This document shows positions 36,506 through 49,784 of a stretch of DNA of 64,000 nucleotides, one piece after another. Source of the stretch: Paramormyrops kingsleyae (lineage: Eukaryota; Chordata; Actinopteri; Osteoglossiformes; Mormyridae); NCBI RefSeq assembly GCF_048594095.1, contig NC_132807.1, positions 14,747,248-14,811,247 on the forward strand, in the 5' to 3' direction. Below the pieces are notes generated by a model, which worked only from the letters and a program-made list of their open reading frames with translations, searched no databases and was not told the DNA's origin. The position numbers and the translations under genes are program-made. Position 1 is the first letter of the stretch; the number at the start of each line of letters is the position of its first letter.

Positions 36506-39500
36506 GTAAGTACTACTCCCTCAGTGGTGTCCCTTGCTGTCCGTGTCCTCTTCAGGAGCTGTCATGGCCTACTCCTAGAGAATGATTTAGTGGGAGATGT
36601 TCACTCATTCATTCAGTCATTGCCATTGTTGCACTCCTGAAAAAATCCCAGAATCTGGATATGATGCCCCTGACTCACAATGTGTGTCATTATGCTTTTG
36701 TGAAGATGCACATCCTTTATCTCGTGACAGTTTTTTTCCAGTGTTTATGTGAAGTATTGGAATTACACTACCTATGAGCTCAGCTGTTGACATTTGAAAG
36801 ACCACACATGTGCAGGAGGCTCGTAAATGTATTGTATTGATTCATTCACGCCATGTGGAACAGTCTCTCGACTGCGGTTAAAATCGATAGACTTCAGCCA
36901 TGACGTTAAGCTGGGTCATTGATTTGTAGTGGGATTTAGGAGACCCATACAAAACTTGTCTGAATATAATATTTTTAAAGGAGAGCAATTTGCTTTACTT
37001 GGCAGTTCTTCCTGTTATACAGGGTGCTGGTGGCTCTTGCAATGGATTCGGAAGTCCCATTTGTTAATACAGATCTACTGTGCTTTCGGATCTGATTAAG
37101 ATTTGGTCGCATTTGATCCTGGGCTATTGCACAAAGTACTCTGAAATGTGTCAGCTGTGTCAGCATAAGAGTGTGTTGAAAGCTAGAAGGTAGCGTGGAG
37201 AAATGGGTCATCGTCCCAGACAGCTGGAGGCAAAATTCAATGCTGCACATATGATGTGACAGACAGGTTCCTGCACCATAGTAACAGTGTGCTGGCACTG
37301 AGTACCAGCTTTTTCAGGCTTTATCTTACTTCTATAAGAAGTCAAGACAGATTATTCTTATAGATGTTAAATCAATGACTGAAAGTACAGTAATAGACTC
37401 AGTAGTTATTAGTGCTGATAAGTAGATAGTTGGAATCTTCCAGTCCTATAGCCGGCAGAATAACCAGATCATCACTGGGAACTTAAGCCAAACTCTTAAC
37501 CCAAATTGCTCTTGGAGTGCATGACACTGGCCGACAGGGTGCTCTGAATCCAAAACATGCTCTTACCTGCATGTTTGTCTGTCTCTGGAGAGCATAAAGA
37601 GCTATGCAACCCATAGGGATGAATAAAGTATATCTGTTCAATATTAGGCCCATACTGTACTTCTTTTTTGCATTAATGTTGCCTGGATATGCCTGCAAGC
37701 ACCAGATCAAATAAACCGTTAAATATTGATTAGGCATAGAATAGATCACGAAAAATACTATGGAAAAGTTGTTTTTTAAATGTTTTTCTATATTTATATT
37801 AATCATCTGCTACATGTGCAGGTTTTACCTTAATTTTGATATTGAATTTTAGTTTTAAAAAGTTGAACACTGTTACTAGCATTTAATTAAAAATAATAAT
37901 TAGGTGGTGAACTTAATGTATACTGTTCCTAAAATGTTATTTTCAGTACAAGCTAAATACTGTATTTTTAATACTATGGCGTTACTACATCAACCATTGT
38001 GTTCCAGTCAAATTTAAGAATTCTTTTAAAATGGAAGAAAACCTTAATGTCAAAACATCAAACATTCTTCACAGCTGTCTCTCACTATTCAACACAAACC
38101 TTTAAAGTTGATGGTAACTGGACTGTGTGGAAAGACTACAAACCAGCATGTCTCCAATAGGGGTATAAGGATGCATCAGTGCATCATAATGAATTAATTA
38201 ATCAGGTAGTGGTGCAATGCATTGATCTGAAAACATCAGAACTGATTTATTAATATCCATAACGGTAGCGCTACCTGATGATCTTTGTGCTAGAACGATT
38301 TTGGGACCCGCCCCTGTTGTGTAGAGCAGAATGCTCTCTCTAATGGTTAAGACAATCTTTGCACTACGATGCTTTCGGGAAATGCCTCCCTTTTGTGGAG
38401 TGAAATTCTTTCTTTCTGCTAGCTACAGTAGCAGTGGGCAAGAATCCAAGGTAGTTAACAAGCTATCTAGGTAAAAAGTACGGTAATGTTAGTCTTGGAA
38501 ATGCACAATATATATGTTAACATATTGGTATCAGCTGATATTCATTAAAAATCAAGATAATGCTATCGATGTGTCAATCTTGGCCAATATTTAAACTTTA
38601 CCAATATTTCAGTATATCAATAAATGAGCTTCACTCAACCTAGAGTTTCTAAGACCTTTTCTTGTTGGTTACTGATATTTACCACATGTGGTAAATACCC
38701 GCTTTGGGCAAACTGGGAATTCTGTAACAATTTAGCTATTTGAAAAGACAGCAGTTTCTGTTAAGTTGTGCATATTCTGAGAATGTGGGGAGCAGTTGGG
38801 GAAAAATAGGGGTTAGTGGTATTTGTATTTGAAGCAGGCTCATAATTGAATTAGGTTTTGGAATTCCATGCAAACACAGCAGTTTCAATGTGTTTTGCTA
38901 AGGTGAGGATCTGGTTTCGCTGGCAGTGTGGTCCAGCAGGGGCAGACCTGCGGGGCGGCCTCTGCTCGTGACACCATGGCACAGCACATCTCGCTGCAGC
39001 TCCAGGAAACCAGATACTTGGCAAACAATGGAGGTTTGTGGAGTTGGAAATATGCCACAGGGAACAAAAAGCAGCCGTTGCGTCTTGCTGGCGCTGTGCT
39101 CCCCCAGGACCTGGAATAACTACAGCAGCCGAATCCGGAGGGGAAAGATTATGTAGCAGCCCTTCACCTGGCAGATCAAAACCTGTGTTTTCAGCCTGCA
39201 TGGCTCCTCCTCTGTATGTATACCTTCAAAAACACAAAGACCTTTACCGCAGTCAGTTTTATTGACAGCAGGAAGAATAGCTGTTCATAAATCACACACA
39301 ACAGTTCGACTGAACTATTTCCAACAAATTTCTCTACGTGCACAGAATTCAGTCTCACAGATTGTATACTTTATAAAACTCACTAGGTCAATTTAAATTG
39401 AAGCTACAAAGTAGATGCTGACCTAGTTTACATTTTCAAGGGCATAAATAATAGTGGAGACTAAATTTTACCAAGATATAAAGAACTTTGAGTACCATCA

Positions 39501-40099
39501 CTATTAATCAGCTTTTCCTTCATGAATTATATTTTCCATATACTATAAATTTCACTTATGTTTAAGAACCGGAGGTAGATATCTTTATTTCAGGCCTATG
39601 TATACTAGTTTAGTAGTTATAACATTTAAATGACTTGAGAGGTAAAACCATCATTTCACCTGAAAATCTTGACTGAAAAACTTTTAATTACTTGGTAATT
39701 TGGTGGGATTTCAGTAGCAGTTAAGTGATGTAGCATTGAACAGATACTGGGAGAGTGAGGCCTGATGTTCAGCTGGTTCCTACCCACTGGTCATGTTTCC
39801 GTGGCTCCCTCCTGTGAAGCTACAGAGGCCTGGAGTGTCAGCGGGCCATGAGAGTGAAATGAAATTCGCTGCCCCTGCAGAGTGGCTGGATGGGTAAGCC
39901 TGAGCCATTCGCCACGCTCCGAGCTCCAGGCTCTGCCCATCTCCTCATCACTCTCAGCTCTCTGTTCAGGAGCCTGGATGGAGACCAGCATGACAGTGCC
40001 ATTATCTACCGTGCAGACCCCCTGCCGAGTTGAAAGGCTCAATCGCTGTAGCTGCTTTGGTATGGGGGAGGGATGATGGCGGGTGTTGTGTTTAGGTGA

Positions 40100-40115
40100 G
40101 GGGGGGGGGGGGGGG
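40100..40115. repeat. Poly-G run
   Basis: Sixteen consecutive G residues, a length prone to sequencing error. Confidence 0.95.
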
Positions 40116-40372
40116 ATTTATGAAGATGAAATGAAGTAGGTCTGGAAAGTGGAGGCACCCTTCTGTTGGTGCAGATGAAGCCTGGGAGTGGTACAGCTGC
40201 CGCTGCTTCTTCAGGGTCAGGTACCGGGGAGGGTCGCCTGGCTGAAAGTCACATTGCACCCATAATCCTCGCATTTTTTAGGGCCCAGCCAATCAAAATG
40301 CACCCACTGCCCACCAAGGTGCCGGGAAGCAATGTGACCTGAGAGCATCCCCCAGAAAGCAGATTATAAACA

Positions 40373-40706
40373 CAGGGTGGGCCAAAAGTAGGTATATAGT
40401 TTTTATTTTACAAAGTAAAGGTTCTGTTTTACAAAGTGAATTTCTTTGTTCTTCAGTCAGATTCCCTGCTATCATTCTTAGAATATGTAAAAAAAAAAAA
40501 ATCCTGGTTTTGCTTTGACAACAGCTTTCCGCAGTGTTGGATCGGATGACGTGGCAGCATTGGCTGGCCACCATGTTCGTTTGACATGACACCCATGGAC
40601 AATACTGTAAAGTAAAAACTGTATACCTACTTTTAAAAATAACTTTGTAAAATAAAAATTTGACTTTGTAAAGCAAAAACTGTTTACCTCTATTTGGCCC
40701 ACCCTG
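40373..40706. mobile_element. Mariner-type MITE with internally repeated termini
   Basis: The left end CAGGGTGGGCCAAAAGTAGG and right end TATTTGGCCCACCCTG are inverted repeats; the right end is followed by TA, and the left flank is CA, possibly a mutated TA. AAAGTAGGTATATAGTTTTT near the left end is also found inverted at 40613-40638, well inside the right end, with ACAAAGT motifs iterated several times. No intact transposase is present. Confidence 0.8.
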
Positions 40707-42746
40707 TACAGCTGGCCCTCTCCTTAGGGCAAGGACATTTTCCTGAGGCAGAGTCCAGAACACTTTTGTTTGAGGGAGTTTTGTCAGCTTGTTTAATTCT
40801 CACTTTCCTTCAGCAATTTGCATAACCCTTCCTACTGCTTCTGACTTTTTGGCAATATACCATGGTAAACTTGTACAGCGCCGCAAAACAAAAAGGACAC
40901 CTCCTCCTCTATAAATATTTACTTCTCTATCTGTGTAACTGGAGGACAAATGTCCAAGGGAAAGAAGTGATTAACAAGGGAATAGAGCTGAAGATGAATT
41001 CATTTTGAAGTAGCCAGGACCCAGTGACACAGATCTTATTTTTTAAGATAAATGTTCTTTTAGAGATTTTGAAAATGAAAGCATTTTTCGGTTACCATGA
41101 TAAACATCATTTCAGTTGGAGAAGGGTTGTCTTTTCAGTAACATGGATTCACAAAACTTTAGTTTTTCTTATAAAAAAATATATTACAAGGTTTTCTGTT
41201 TTGTATGCGTTGTATGCTAAGCAATCAAAATCTGCTGTGAAATGAGGTGGCTGATAACTGTACTATAAGGTGAAGAGATCAAAAACTCATGATTGGGCTA
41301 CTTTCAAAGGCCATCTCTCCATCATTCCACTATGGAGTAAGAAATCGGTGTTATAATACATAGGTCTGAAGTTGCAATGAGTTCTTCCGAGTGCAGAAAG
41401 CTTAGGTAATTTACATGTTTTTAAGTAAATTTCGGTATGGCCATTTTCATCTTTGGGGGAATTCAGAGACAAGCTGCATATTTTTCCAATTATCCCAGGT
41501 TATTCTTCCTGGTGGTGTGCATTTCTGAATTTGAGGTAATACGAAGCCCTTCGTAAAACGCTTTCTGACGTTTTGCATGCCACAAGCAGCCTGTGAGAAA
41601 TGAACCTCTTTAGCGATAAACTGGTCACGGTTCTGCTCTGTGGGTCAGCGCTTTTCATTCTGAAGGCTTAGAAGGTGTTTGAAAATTAACAGTGTCTGTT
41701 GTCACCATTGGTACTTGCAGTCAGGCCTCCACTGTGGACTCAGCAGCGTGTGCTGGACAAACGTCTGACGAGAAGCAGGCCGCTGCTCTGGGCTCATTAA
41801 GATTTCCTTTCCCTGACACCTCCTTCCACATGAGTTATAGGCCTTGCTGCAGAGCTGGACTCAATGGACACTGGGCAGGGAGCAAATGTGTGGGTACAGT
41901 CTGATCCATTTCAGCAAGTCAGGTCTCAGTAGGCCAGCACCGCAAACCTTCTCTCATTCCTGGAAAAGGGTTTTTGCCATTTGCAGGTTTTGGACAACAC
42001 ACTGAAACTCTTGAGGAAGTTGCATTGTTTTGATGCAAAATGTGTGTCTTTTTTTTTTTTTAAACTTGTGCAGCTTGTCAGTTGAGATTCAACGGTCATT
42101 TACGATGAAGACACATGATTTTTTTTTTTTTTACACTTAGTTTTTGCCTTATGTGGGAGAACTAGAATGCAGAGGGGAAGCCTTCTTGCACACAGGGGCT
42201 TTGCAGGCTGCACAGGACAAACTGATGCTGGATTTGAATCCTCACCCCTTGGTGTGGTGCAGCATGGCTGCCCCCTAAGCACTGCACATGTCTCATAAAG
42301 CCTTAATTCCAGCCAAATTTAACCATGAAGAGCTTAGTGGATATTTTTATCCTGACTTTTCTTATTGCACCAATTTTACATGCCTCCATATTTTGCTTTT
42401 TTGTATATTACTTTGTGTGCGACTGTGATAAGCCTTGTGAAAATGACTCTTGCTTATGCAGCCTCGTTCTTTAACTTGGAGAATTTGTCTATATTTCCTT
42501 TTATAGAAACCCAAATATTTGATGTGCTTTTCAATAGCAGATAGGGAACCTTTGCCCATATCTGCACAGAGCCTTCCAAGCTGAGGATGTGTAAAAACTG
42601 GGTTTGAGCAGCCGCTGACTCAAGTGTCTGTCTCCTGCAGTGAGCACCCTGCGAGTTTGTTGTGAAAATTAGAGCTAGCAGATATCTCCCAGCAATTTTT
42701 AAATTATATATAGTTCAACAGTGTTATCCTGTAAGTTATACCATTA

Positions 42747-43019
42747 CAGTGATCCCCCGCTATATCGCGGTTCAGCAATCCCGCCCCATCACAGTTCTCT
42801 GCGTATCGCGTACCTTGGTTGTGGTCCGATTGTTGTGAGCAAACTTTTTGTGAACTTTTCATTTTGCTTTAAGCCCTAAGATTTAAGGCTTAAACTATAT
42901 AAAAAAAAGTTAATTATGTTTATTAAAATGTTTATTTATATGGTCTTTCTATATCGCAGATTTTGACCTATCGCTGATGGGTCTGGAACGTAACTTCCGA
43001 AGTAGGCGAGGGATCACTG
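42747..43019. mobile_element. Tigger/pogo-type MITE (273 bp)
   Basis: The left terminus CAGTGATCCCCCGCTATATC pairs with the right terminus ..GGCGAGGGATCACTG. TA lies on both sides (42745-42746 and 43020-43021). ATATCGCGGTTC at the left and ATATCGCAGATTT and CCTATCGCTGATGGG at the right are typical of this family. There is no coding capacity. Confidence 0.9.
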
Positions 43020-45929
43020 TATTATTTTGTGCTATATTAGTGATGAACATTCAGTTTAGAACAAATTACAGGAAATGCTGGAGAAAGCTTGTTGACAAAT
43101 ATTTTGACCCTCACATAATTGGCTTACTGCCTAAATATTTTGTGGCCCAGCTGTGGAGGAAGTCTTGATCCTGTGTGGAGATGGGTTTAACAAAAAAACA
43201 ACAAGATGCCATTTTGACATGAGTACAAAAGGAAAAACCAGCATCAAGCTACTTAACGAACTCCAGCATGATTTATTGGGATCGAGGTGCATTTTTTTGG
43301 TGACTGAGGAAAAAAACAAAACTCAGATTGCTAATAATTCACAAGTGACAAGGAAACAAGCTCATTACCCGACTCACCCTGTCATGTGACATCCACGCCC
43401 CTCAAACCATTTGCCAGCTTACAATTAGAGCATCACAATCATTTCATTTGTGCTAGAAAGCAACGTGAACCAGGAGAAACTTGACAAGCCAAGGCACTAT
43501 TTTCATGGACTCCAAAGTGCAGGTATTAGGGAGCATGAGGTCAGCTGCAGCTCTGCCAAGGATCCGGCTGTTACTGCTGTCGCTTCATTTATCCAGACAT
43601 GGGCCGACGTGACCTGTTAGCGCAGTTGTTAGCTATCTGTAACGTCCATTGTGATAAAGTGTATCCATTCTGTTTCTGCACGCTATTTTACAGTTCTGAA
43701 TGGTACCATTTTATGGGTTTCATGTACCTGAATGTGTTTTGACATGCCTCTCCTGTGATGGCTGAATGTGGGTGCAGGGCAATATTTCTGTTGAACTGGA
43801 ATGTAATCACAGTAGATTGAGCCCTCAGCATTTAGCCTATCTTTCCTTCACACAACATTATTCTCACATCTCAGCCGTACTTAGATTTTTTAGACATTTC
43901 CAGCCACTTTTTGCTTCAGTGATAAGCTGCCCATAATCTGATCTGTTAGTACTATTATGTTTCATATAGAGCTCAGATTCGAAAGAGGGAAAAAAAAAAA
44001 ACCTGATGACCCAACTTGGCTTGTCGTCAGCGTTAATAACTGAAAAAGCGGCAAGAGAACGATAAGGGAGCTGCAAATGTGTTACTGCACTTCTGGGGGA
44101 TTGATGTTCCGGAGCTTCAAGCAGTTTTTCTGTGAATGTCGGGCGTGATTTGAGGAGTACAAAGTCATTTTGTGTATGCTGCTTTTTATGCTCGTCTTAT
44201 CTTTCCTGAGGAATGCAAGCGTGTCTTTTGAAGATGGCTTCTTCCTGGAAACTGGTTTTACTAAGGTAGCTAGTTTATAAAATTCAGCTTTAAAATGCTT
44301 GAACAGATGCACACTTTGAACTCTGATTGGTCATTACTTCCAGCCGCATGATTCCAGTTGCATGCTTCCGCAGGATGTAATTTCAAAATGCTTAGTGACT
44401 TGAACAGTCCTGTAATAGTTGAATTTAGATTCAGCTGCTGAAGTGTTGATGGACCATAGAGAAGTCTGAGGTATGCCCAGGAAGATAACACTAGAAGGTT
44501 GTGCTGAGGCAGCACCTCCGCTCCAGTATAAATGGCGTGGGGCTGGCAGTTTTTGCATTCCTCAGTGTGGCAAACGGATAATCACAACTGTCATCAGCTG
44601 ATAAAAAAATACATATCAAAAGAGCTCCAGTAGGCATTGCCTAAGCACCACTATCTTTGTAGATGCATCTGATATGGTGAAGTACCATGTGTGTTTAGTA
44701 TGTGTTGATGTCTGTCAGCGAGTGCCTCCTTGTATTCTCTTGTGTATTCTCTATGTGCTGCAACCAAAGGGCTAGACTCTAGCTAAAGCCACAACAGTAG
44801 AAGCACTTGCAAAGTGACTACTTGAACACATTCTTCGAATGGCTCAGGGTGATCCATTTCACTTTTCTTGTTACTGACCTTCTGTTTTCATTCCCTTTTT
44901 CGGTTGTGACAAATGTGCTTAGTGTATCACGCTTTTACAAGCAACGTTTAATCGAATTTCATAAAGCATCCTGGCACTTGCGAAGCCGGCAGCTGTGAAG
45001 TGCCATGATGTGCGTTTCTGTGGTCACTTTTCACTTTTATCACTTTTAGAATTCTGGAATGTAAACAAAATCATGCATTACTGGTTCCTGTTCCTTACTA
45101 TGCTACCTGCTTCACAGGCTCCACCCCCCACATTTTTGTGAAGTACATTTGAGCCAAATATAGTATGTCGAAGCTTATGATTTTTTCATTCATACATAGT
45201 TGTCATGTTGTTGTAAGTCAGTGACCTTGCACAGAAGCAAAACGGATGTTTTTTTTTTATTTTCATAAAAAAAAATTCATAACACAATTTCTTATCAAAG
45301 AAAGCGAGGCTTACATGAGTATCAGTCCAATGCTGGCTCAACAAATATGATGACGCCACAGGCATTAGCTTCAGGCTGGAGGGCTTCCACCCTAAGCATC
45401 ACTGGGTAAGAAGGAAGCCAGCCCCCTTATCAAAAACACCCTGATGGTCACCCAGTGAATAGAGTGGAAACTTTGATCCTTGCATTCATATTGCCATGGA
45501 AACAGCCTAGTAATAATGTGGAGCTGTATTATTCCCTGGTAATGCCAGCCTCTGTTGTTGTTGCATCTTGATTATTCTGTCCCATTTTCCTGTATCTTCT
45601 GTTTCTTTGTATTCTGTGTTGATTGTCTCTCTTCTCTCGCTCATTGGGTTTTCAGGTTGCTAAAATTCTTGTGCGGTACTTCAGAGCCACCTCATGCAAG
45701 GCGGCAGCACAGTTTGTTTTGGCTGTCATTCCCCTGAAGACTGAGGCCAGAGCATTAGCACCCCAGACACATTTCTGGCCCAAAAGAGGCACTGCATTGA
45801 TCAAGCTAATGCGCCCACTGCCGTGATGCGCTGGCCCATGCGACGCAGCACACCATGCATTTCTCATGCTGCATGTATATATGTGACCTGGGCCTGCTGG
45901 TGACGCTCCCTGTGCCTCTGTCCTCCCAG

Positions 45930-46046
45930 TGCTGCCCACCTGCTCACCACTGGACTTCCACTGTGACAATGGCAAGTGCATCCGCCGCTCCTGGGTGTGC
46001 GACGGGGACAACGACTGCGAGGATGACTCTGATGAGCACGACTGCC
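45930..46046 (+). CDS. lrp4: lrp4 exon encoding LDLa repeat 2
   Basis: A 117-bp, phase 1-1 exon encodes the second LDLa repeat. The acceptor is CCTCCCAG and the donor GTAAGT. The residues are LPTCSPLDFHCDNGKC followed by IRRSWVCDGDNDCEDDSDEHDC, with six cysteines and a complete calcium-binding acidic cluster. The codon split across the preceding 9.4 kb intron reads ATG (Met), where human LRP4 has Ile. The module sits between repeats 1 and 3 in the LRP4 order. The base composition is clearly GC-richer than the surrounding intron, as expected for constrained coding sequence. Confidence 0.96.
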
Positions 46047-48562
46047 GTAAGTGCCCCCCCGTCCCTATGGGGACATATGTATATGTCTGCATATGGCACC
46101 AGTACACCCAAGGGTGGGTGTTTTTTCATTTGGGGCTCCTTACACAGCTCCCTGCATGAGATTAGGGACCTGAAGCAAGGCACCTGATATATGGGAATTT
46201 CGGACACAACCTTTCTACCTCTGTTTACAGACTTCCTCCCTTGCCTGCGGAAAGCTCCACAAGTGTTTGTGACCAAAATAGAGCCCAACTGGCCGTACAG
46301 AAGGCTTGCAGAGGTAGCACTAGGTATATAGGGCCATAATATTGGCTTTATCTTTCCCCACCGTATAAGCAGACGGTGTCATGCACTACTGCACACCGTC
46401 AATTCAGTGCCGTAGCTGAGGAGCTAGATCTGCTTTACACTTTATTCACCATGCTTGTCTATTTTTTTTTAATTACTGTGCATGTAAATTATGATTTTGG
46501 CAACCAAGAAGGATTCTTAGCCAGTGGGGAAGCCCTTTTTACTATGCATGCAGGGACAGCTCAAGGACCATTACAGGAGGTAGTATATCTGCTGCAGCTA
46601 TTTAGTGTATTTATCTGTGCATTTATATATATACTCTCCAGGCACCCAGACACCATTAGAATGAATATGCAGCTGACTCATATATGTACACATATACTGT
46701 ATATTATGTTCTGGCAATGTATCCTTTTCTCCTCCTTATTTGTCCTACAGGTGTGTAACCAGGCTGTATTAAATATCTGTGAAGATACTATTAAGTAGAG
46801 AGTCTTCTTGGTACATGTCTGCTTCCTCTAATAGCTTGTTGTGTATGTTCATAAGGGAGGTCTCCATGGGGGATCTGTCATCCGGCCCAAATTCGTTTCT
46901 CATCATTCGGATGTGCCTCTGTACCAGACACTTACTTGCTTTAGTCCTTCTGGGTTTGGTGCTAATGCACAGCTGGCATGACAGTGTTTGTCAGCATGGT
47001 GGGGGCCAAGCTGCAATGGCGTGTGTGACCCATATTTTAAGGTCCTGACACAGAAATGTTACTTACAGCCAGGTCTGCCTGGTGTGAGCCTGCGGTAAAT
47101 ATTTAATTTTTATGCCTTGTAACCTTTCCCCCTCTCTTTAATAATTCTTGTGCATGTTTTCTATAATTTAAAGGGCAGGAAAGGAACTGTAGATCTGTAA
47201 AATATTTGGTTTGATTGTGCACATCAGGAAAAAGGAGAATGGGATTTAAAACATTCTTTGCAAACAGTTATTCTACGGGTTATGTAGAAACATAAACTAT
47301 GTATGAGTGCATTGTTGTGCTTGTCTTCTCAGTGTTTGAGAGAGTTTTATTTATCCTAGCACTGTGTGAGATGCAGTTTTGCGCTTTTGTTTACTTGCAC
47401 ATTAATTTAAAAAAGAATCTCTTAATAGCCATCACTTACAGTACTTTTAGGCGTAATGTGTCCTGCAGGCTAATCGCTTCATGTGATCTTTCATCAGTGT
47501 TTGCTCTCGTGACTGATATTCTGCTGGGCTACAATTTGACATTTCTTCTTATAAGGGAATACATGGGGGAAATGTGGAAAAATGCAGTGCAGCATTGAAT
47601 GTATTATGTATGCAGATGTACAAGCATGGCACTCGCTGAGTCAGAACACATCATTCTCTAAATGTTGTGGTGGAGCTCTGCTTTGTTCAGTACATTACAG
47701 AGTCAGCGGGCACCTAGCACGGTGTGACAGCCATGCACCAGAGTGAAGCACATAAATTTGGTCTCACTTGCCTCTGATTGGAGAAACAGATGCGGGAATT
47801 TTATTATGAAGTGCAGCTGAAATAAAATTAAATTTATCCTGTGGCTCTAGGGAGCTTTCTGTCATAATTCTAAGTGGAGAAAATGGTACCTTCAATAAAG
47901 CATCACAGCTCTTGATTAGATAACATATTACAGCATATAGTGATAGAAATATTTCATCAATAAGCAAAAAAGCTTATTTTTCTGTATATTTTTCTGCGAT
48001 TGATAGTACATGATTTTGAAATATGCTTTCATGTGAAGTATGCTGTTGAAAATGCTTTTTGAGTGGAATGAAGAGAAATAATAAATATTTAATGACAGCC
48101 CACTTTCAGTAATTTTATTTCTGTTTGGTTTAAAAAGCATCATGTTTCAGTTTAAGTACTAGCCTTGTAAGATATTGATTACAGCCTAAGAGTGAATGCC
48201 ATCATATTTATTTTTGCTGGCAACACTTTGCTTTCAGCACCACATTATTTTCTGCTCAAAAAGTGGCATCTGTCAAGGCATTAATGGGATCTGTAAAAGC
48301 TCACACGTGCATTCTGATATATAAATGACATCATAATTGAAATTCCTTCAGACACCATCAAAACAGTTTGTCAGTAAATTCTTTAGAGCCATTACGTGTC
48401 CTGAACGATATACAAGGGCAAGGTCATCAGCTTGCTGCTGCTGCTCCCGCCAGATCCTTATTTATTGTCCTGTCTACTTCTCTACCTACTTTTTTTTTTT
48501 CCTTTTGAGAGCAATAATTGATTCTGTTCTGTGGTTTGGTGTCTCCCTCTCCCTTTGTACAG
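46047..48562 (+). other. lrp4: lrp4 intron between LDLa2 and LDLa3 exons (2.5 kb)
   Basis: A GTAAGT...TACAG intron. No repeat family was recognised. The AT-rich stretch 47640-48340 looks like unique, non-repetitive sequence and is a candidate conserved non-coding element, untested. Confidence 0.85.
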
Positions 48563-48676
48563 CGCCCAGGGAGTGTGAGGAGGATGAGTTCCACTGTCAG
48601 AATGGCTACTGCATTCGCAGCCTTTGGCACTGTGACGGTGACAACGACTGCGGAGACAACAGTGATGAGCAGTGCG
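48563..48676 (+). CDS. lrp4: lrp4 exon encoding LDLa repeat 3
   Basis: A 114-bp, phase 1-1 exon encodes the third LDLa repeat. The acceptor ends TTTGTACAG and the donor is GTAAGT. The translation is PPRECEEDEFHCQNGYC, then IRSLWHCDGDNDCGDNSDEQC, differing little from the mammalian LRP4 repeat. All six cysteines and the DGDNDCGDNSDE calcium cage are present. The first codon is shared with the previous exon (C|CG, Pro), confirming that the two exons splice in frame. Confidence 0.96.
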
Positions 48677-49784
48677 GTAAGTTTTTTTTTACATTCTCTA
48701 TCTGGACATACGCAGTCTTGTTCTGTCTCACTGTACAATTTTCATTCTTTGCTGAAGATCAAAACATCTGCTGTCAAGGCCACATCTGAGTCTGTAACTA
48801 GTAGTGGCATTTAAGAATCCCACTGGAAATTGATTCAAGGGTTCCCACAGCGTTCTTTGAAATTTTGTGCAAACAAGGTTGGCCATCTGACCATGGTGTG
48901 AGCTCAAACGTGAGGTTAATAGGGTAAATGCCTTTCTCCCTTATAGAGGTGTTCCAGACACTGGGTGACTGACACCTTCAAGACATCTGTTATGTTTCTT
49001 TACCATGTTTCTACGGTCTTGCTTGTGTGTTTTATTCTACTCTAACGGAGATCATAATTATAGACAAAGTGAAAATCAATGTTCATTGACGTGTTTGTTT
49101 CCGAATTTTCTCTTTGACTGTATCCTTCATGCTACACTGTGTATCTTGTTTATTTGGCTGAGACCCATCGGTTCTTAAGGTCTTTTTTAACAGCCATTGT
49201 TCGATGCCACTCCCACTTACCTGTTTTAGATCTATTTTCTCTAACTAACTTGGCTCAGTGTCTTAATTGTTGACCTTAAATGATTACTTCCACTCCCATT
49301 GCATAGAGAGAAACCTTAGAAGTGTCATGACCCACTCAAAAAAACAAAAATCTTTTACACTGAAGAATATGGCCTGGCCTTGTGCTTAACCAGAATCCTA
49401 CCATTCCTGCTTAAGCTACACGTTTAGTTTCAGTGGAGACTCCCATGTGATTACTCCAGACCACGAGCAAGTAGAGCAGGTGGGCCAGCTGCTTCAGGGT
49501 ATTCCATTAGTAGTGAGGACATTCAGGCTCTGCTATAAAATTCTCTGTGCTGGTTCAGTGCCATTGCTCTTAAGCCCCTTTTATGATTTCTTCAGAGGCC
49601 ACACAGGCCCTTTTTAGATTACTCCCAAGGTTAAATGCTCCTGCCTCCATTTGCTAATGGGGTCTTTGCTAATTTGGCTGATTTGCAGGAAGTCTAGTGG
49701 AGCTTTCACTAAGCTCGAAATGCAGGGGAAAACCACATCTTTACCTAAGTGAGGCCAGTTAATTTATACATTGTTTTTCCACAT

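Larger units (their letters stand above)
36506..45929 (+). other. lrp4: lrp4 intron between LDLa1 and LDLa2 exons (9.4 kb)
   Basis: A GTAAGT...CCTCCCAG intron. It holds a mariner-type MITE (40373-40706), a Tigger-type MITE (42747-43019) and a G-run (40100-40115). Near 38500-38620, ATATTGGTATCAGC and GGCCAATATTTAAAC suggest a decayed hAT-like element. GC-richer patches at 38880-39180 and 39780-40080 have open frames but no recognisable domain and no exon match to LRP4. Confidence 0.85.

Noticed and set aside
38851..39265. Cluster of overlapping frames on both strands at a GC-richer patch
   Set aside because: No frame shows a domain or LRP4 similarity; it lies between two exons whose phases already join correctly.
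39780..40076. Possible extra lrp4 exon
   Set aside because: A cysteine-containing frame exists, but it lacks LDLa spacing and known LRP4 has nothing between repeats 1 and 2.
45652..46288. Antisense frames of 114-151 codons over the LDLa2 exon
   Set aside because: They are shadows of the coding exon on the opposite strand and lack any domain.
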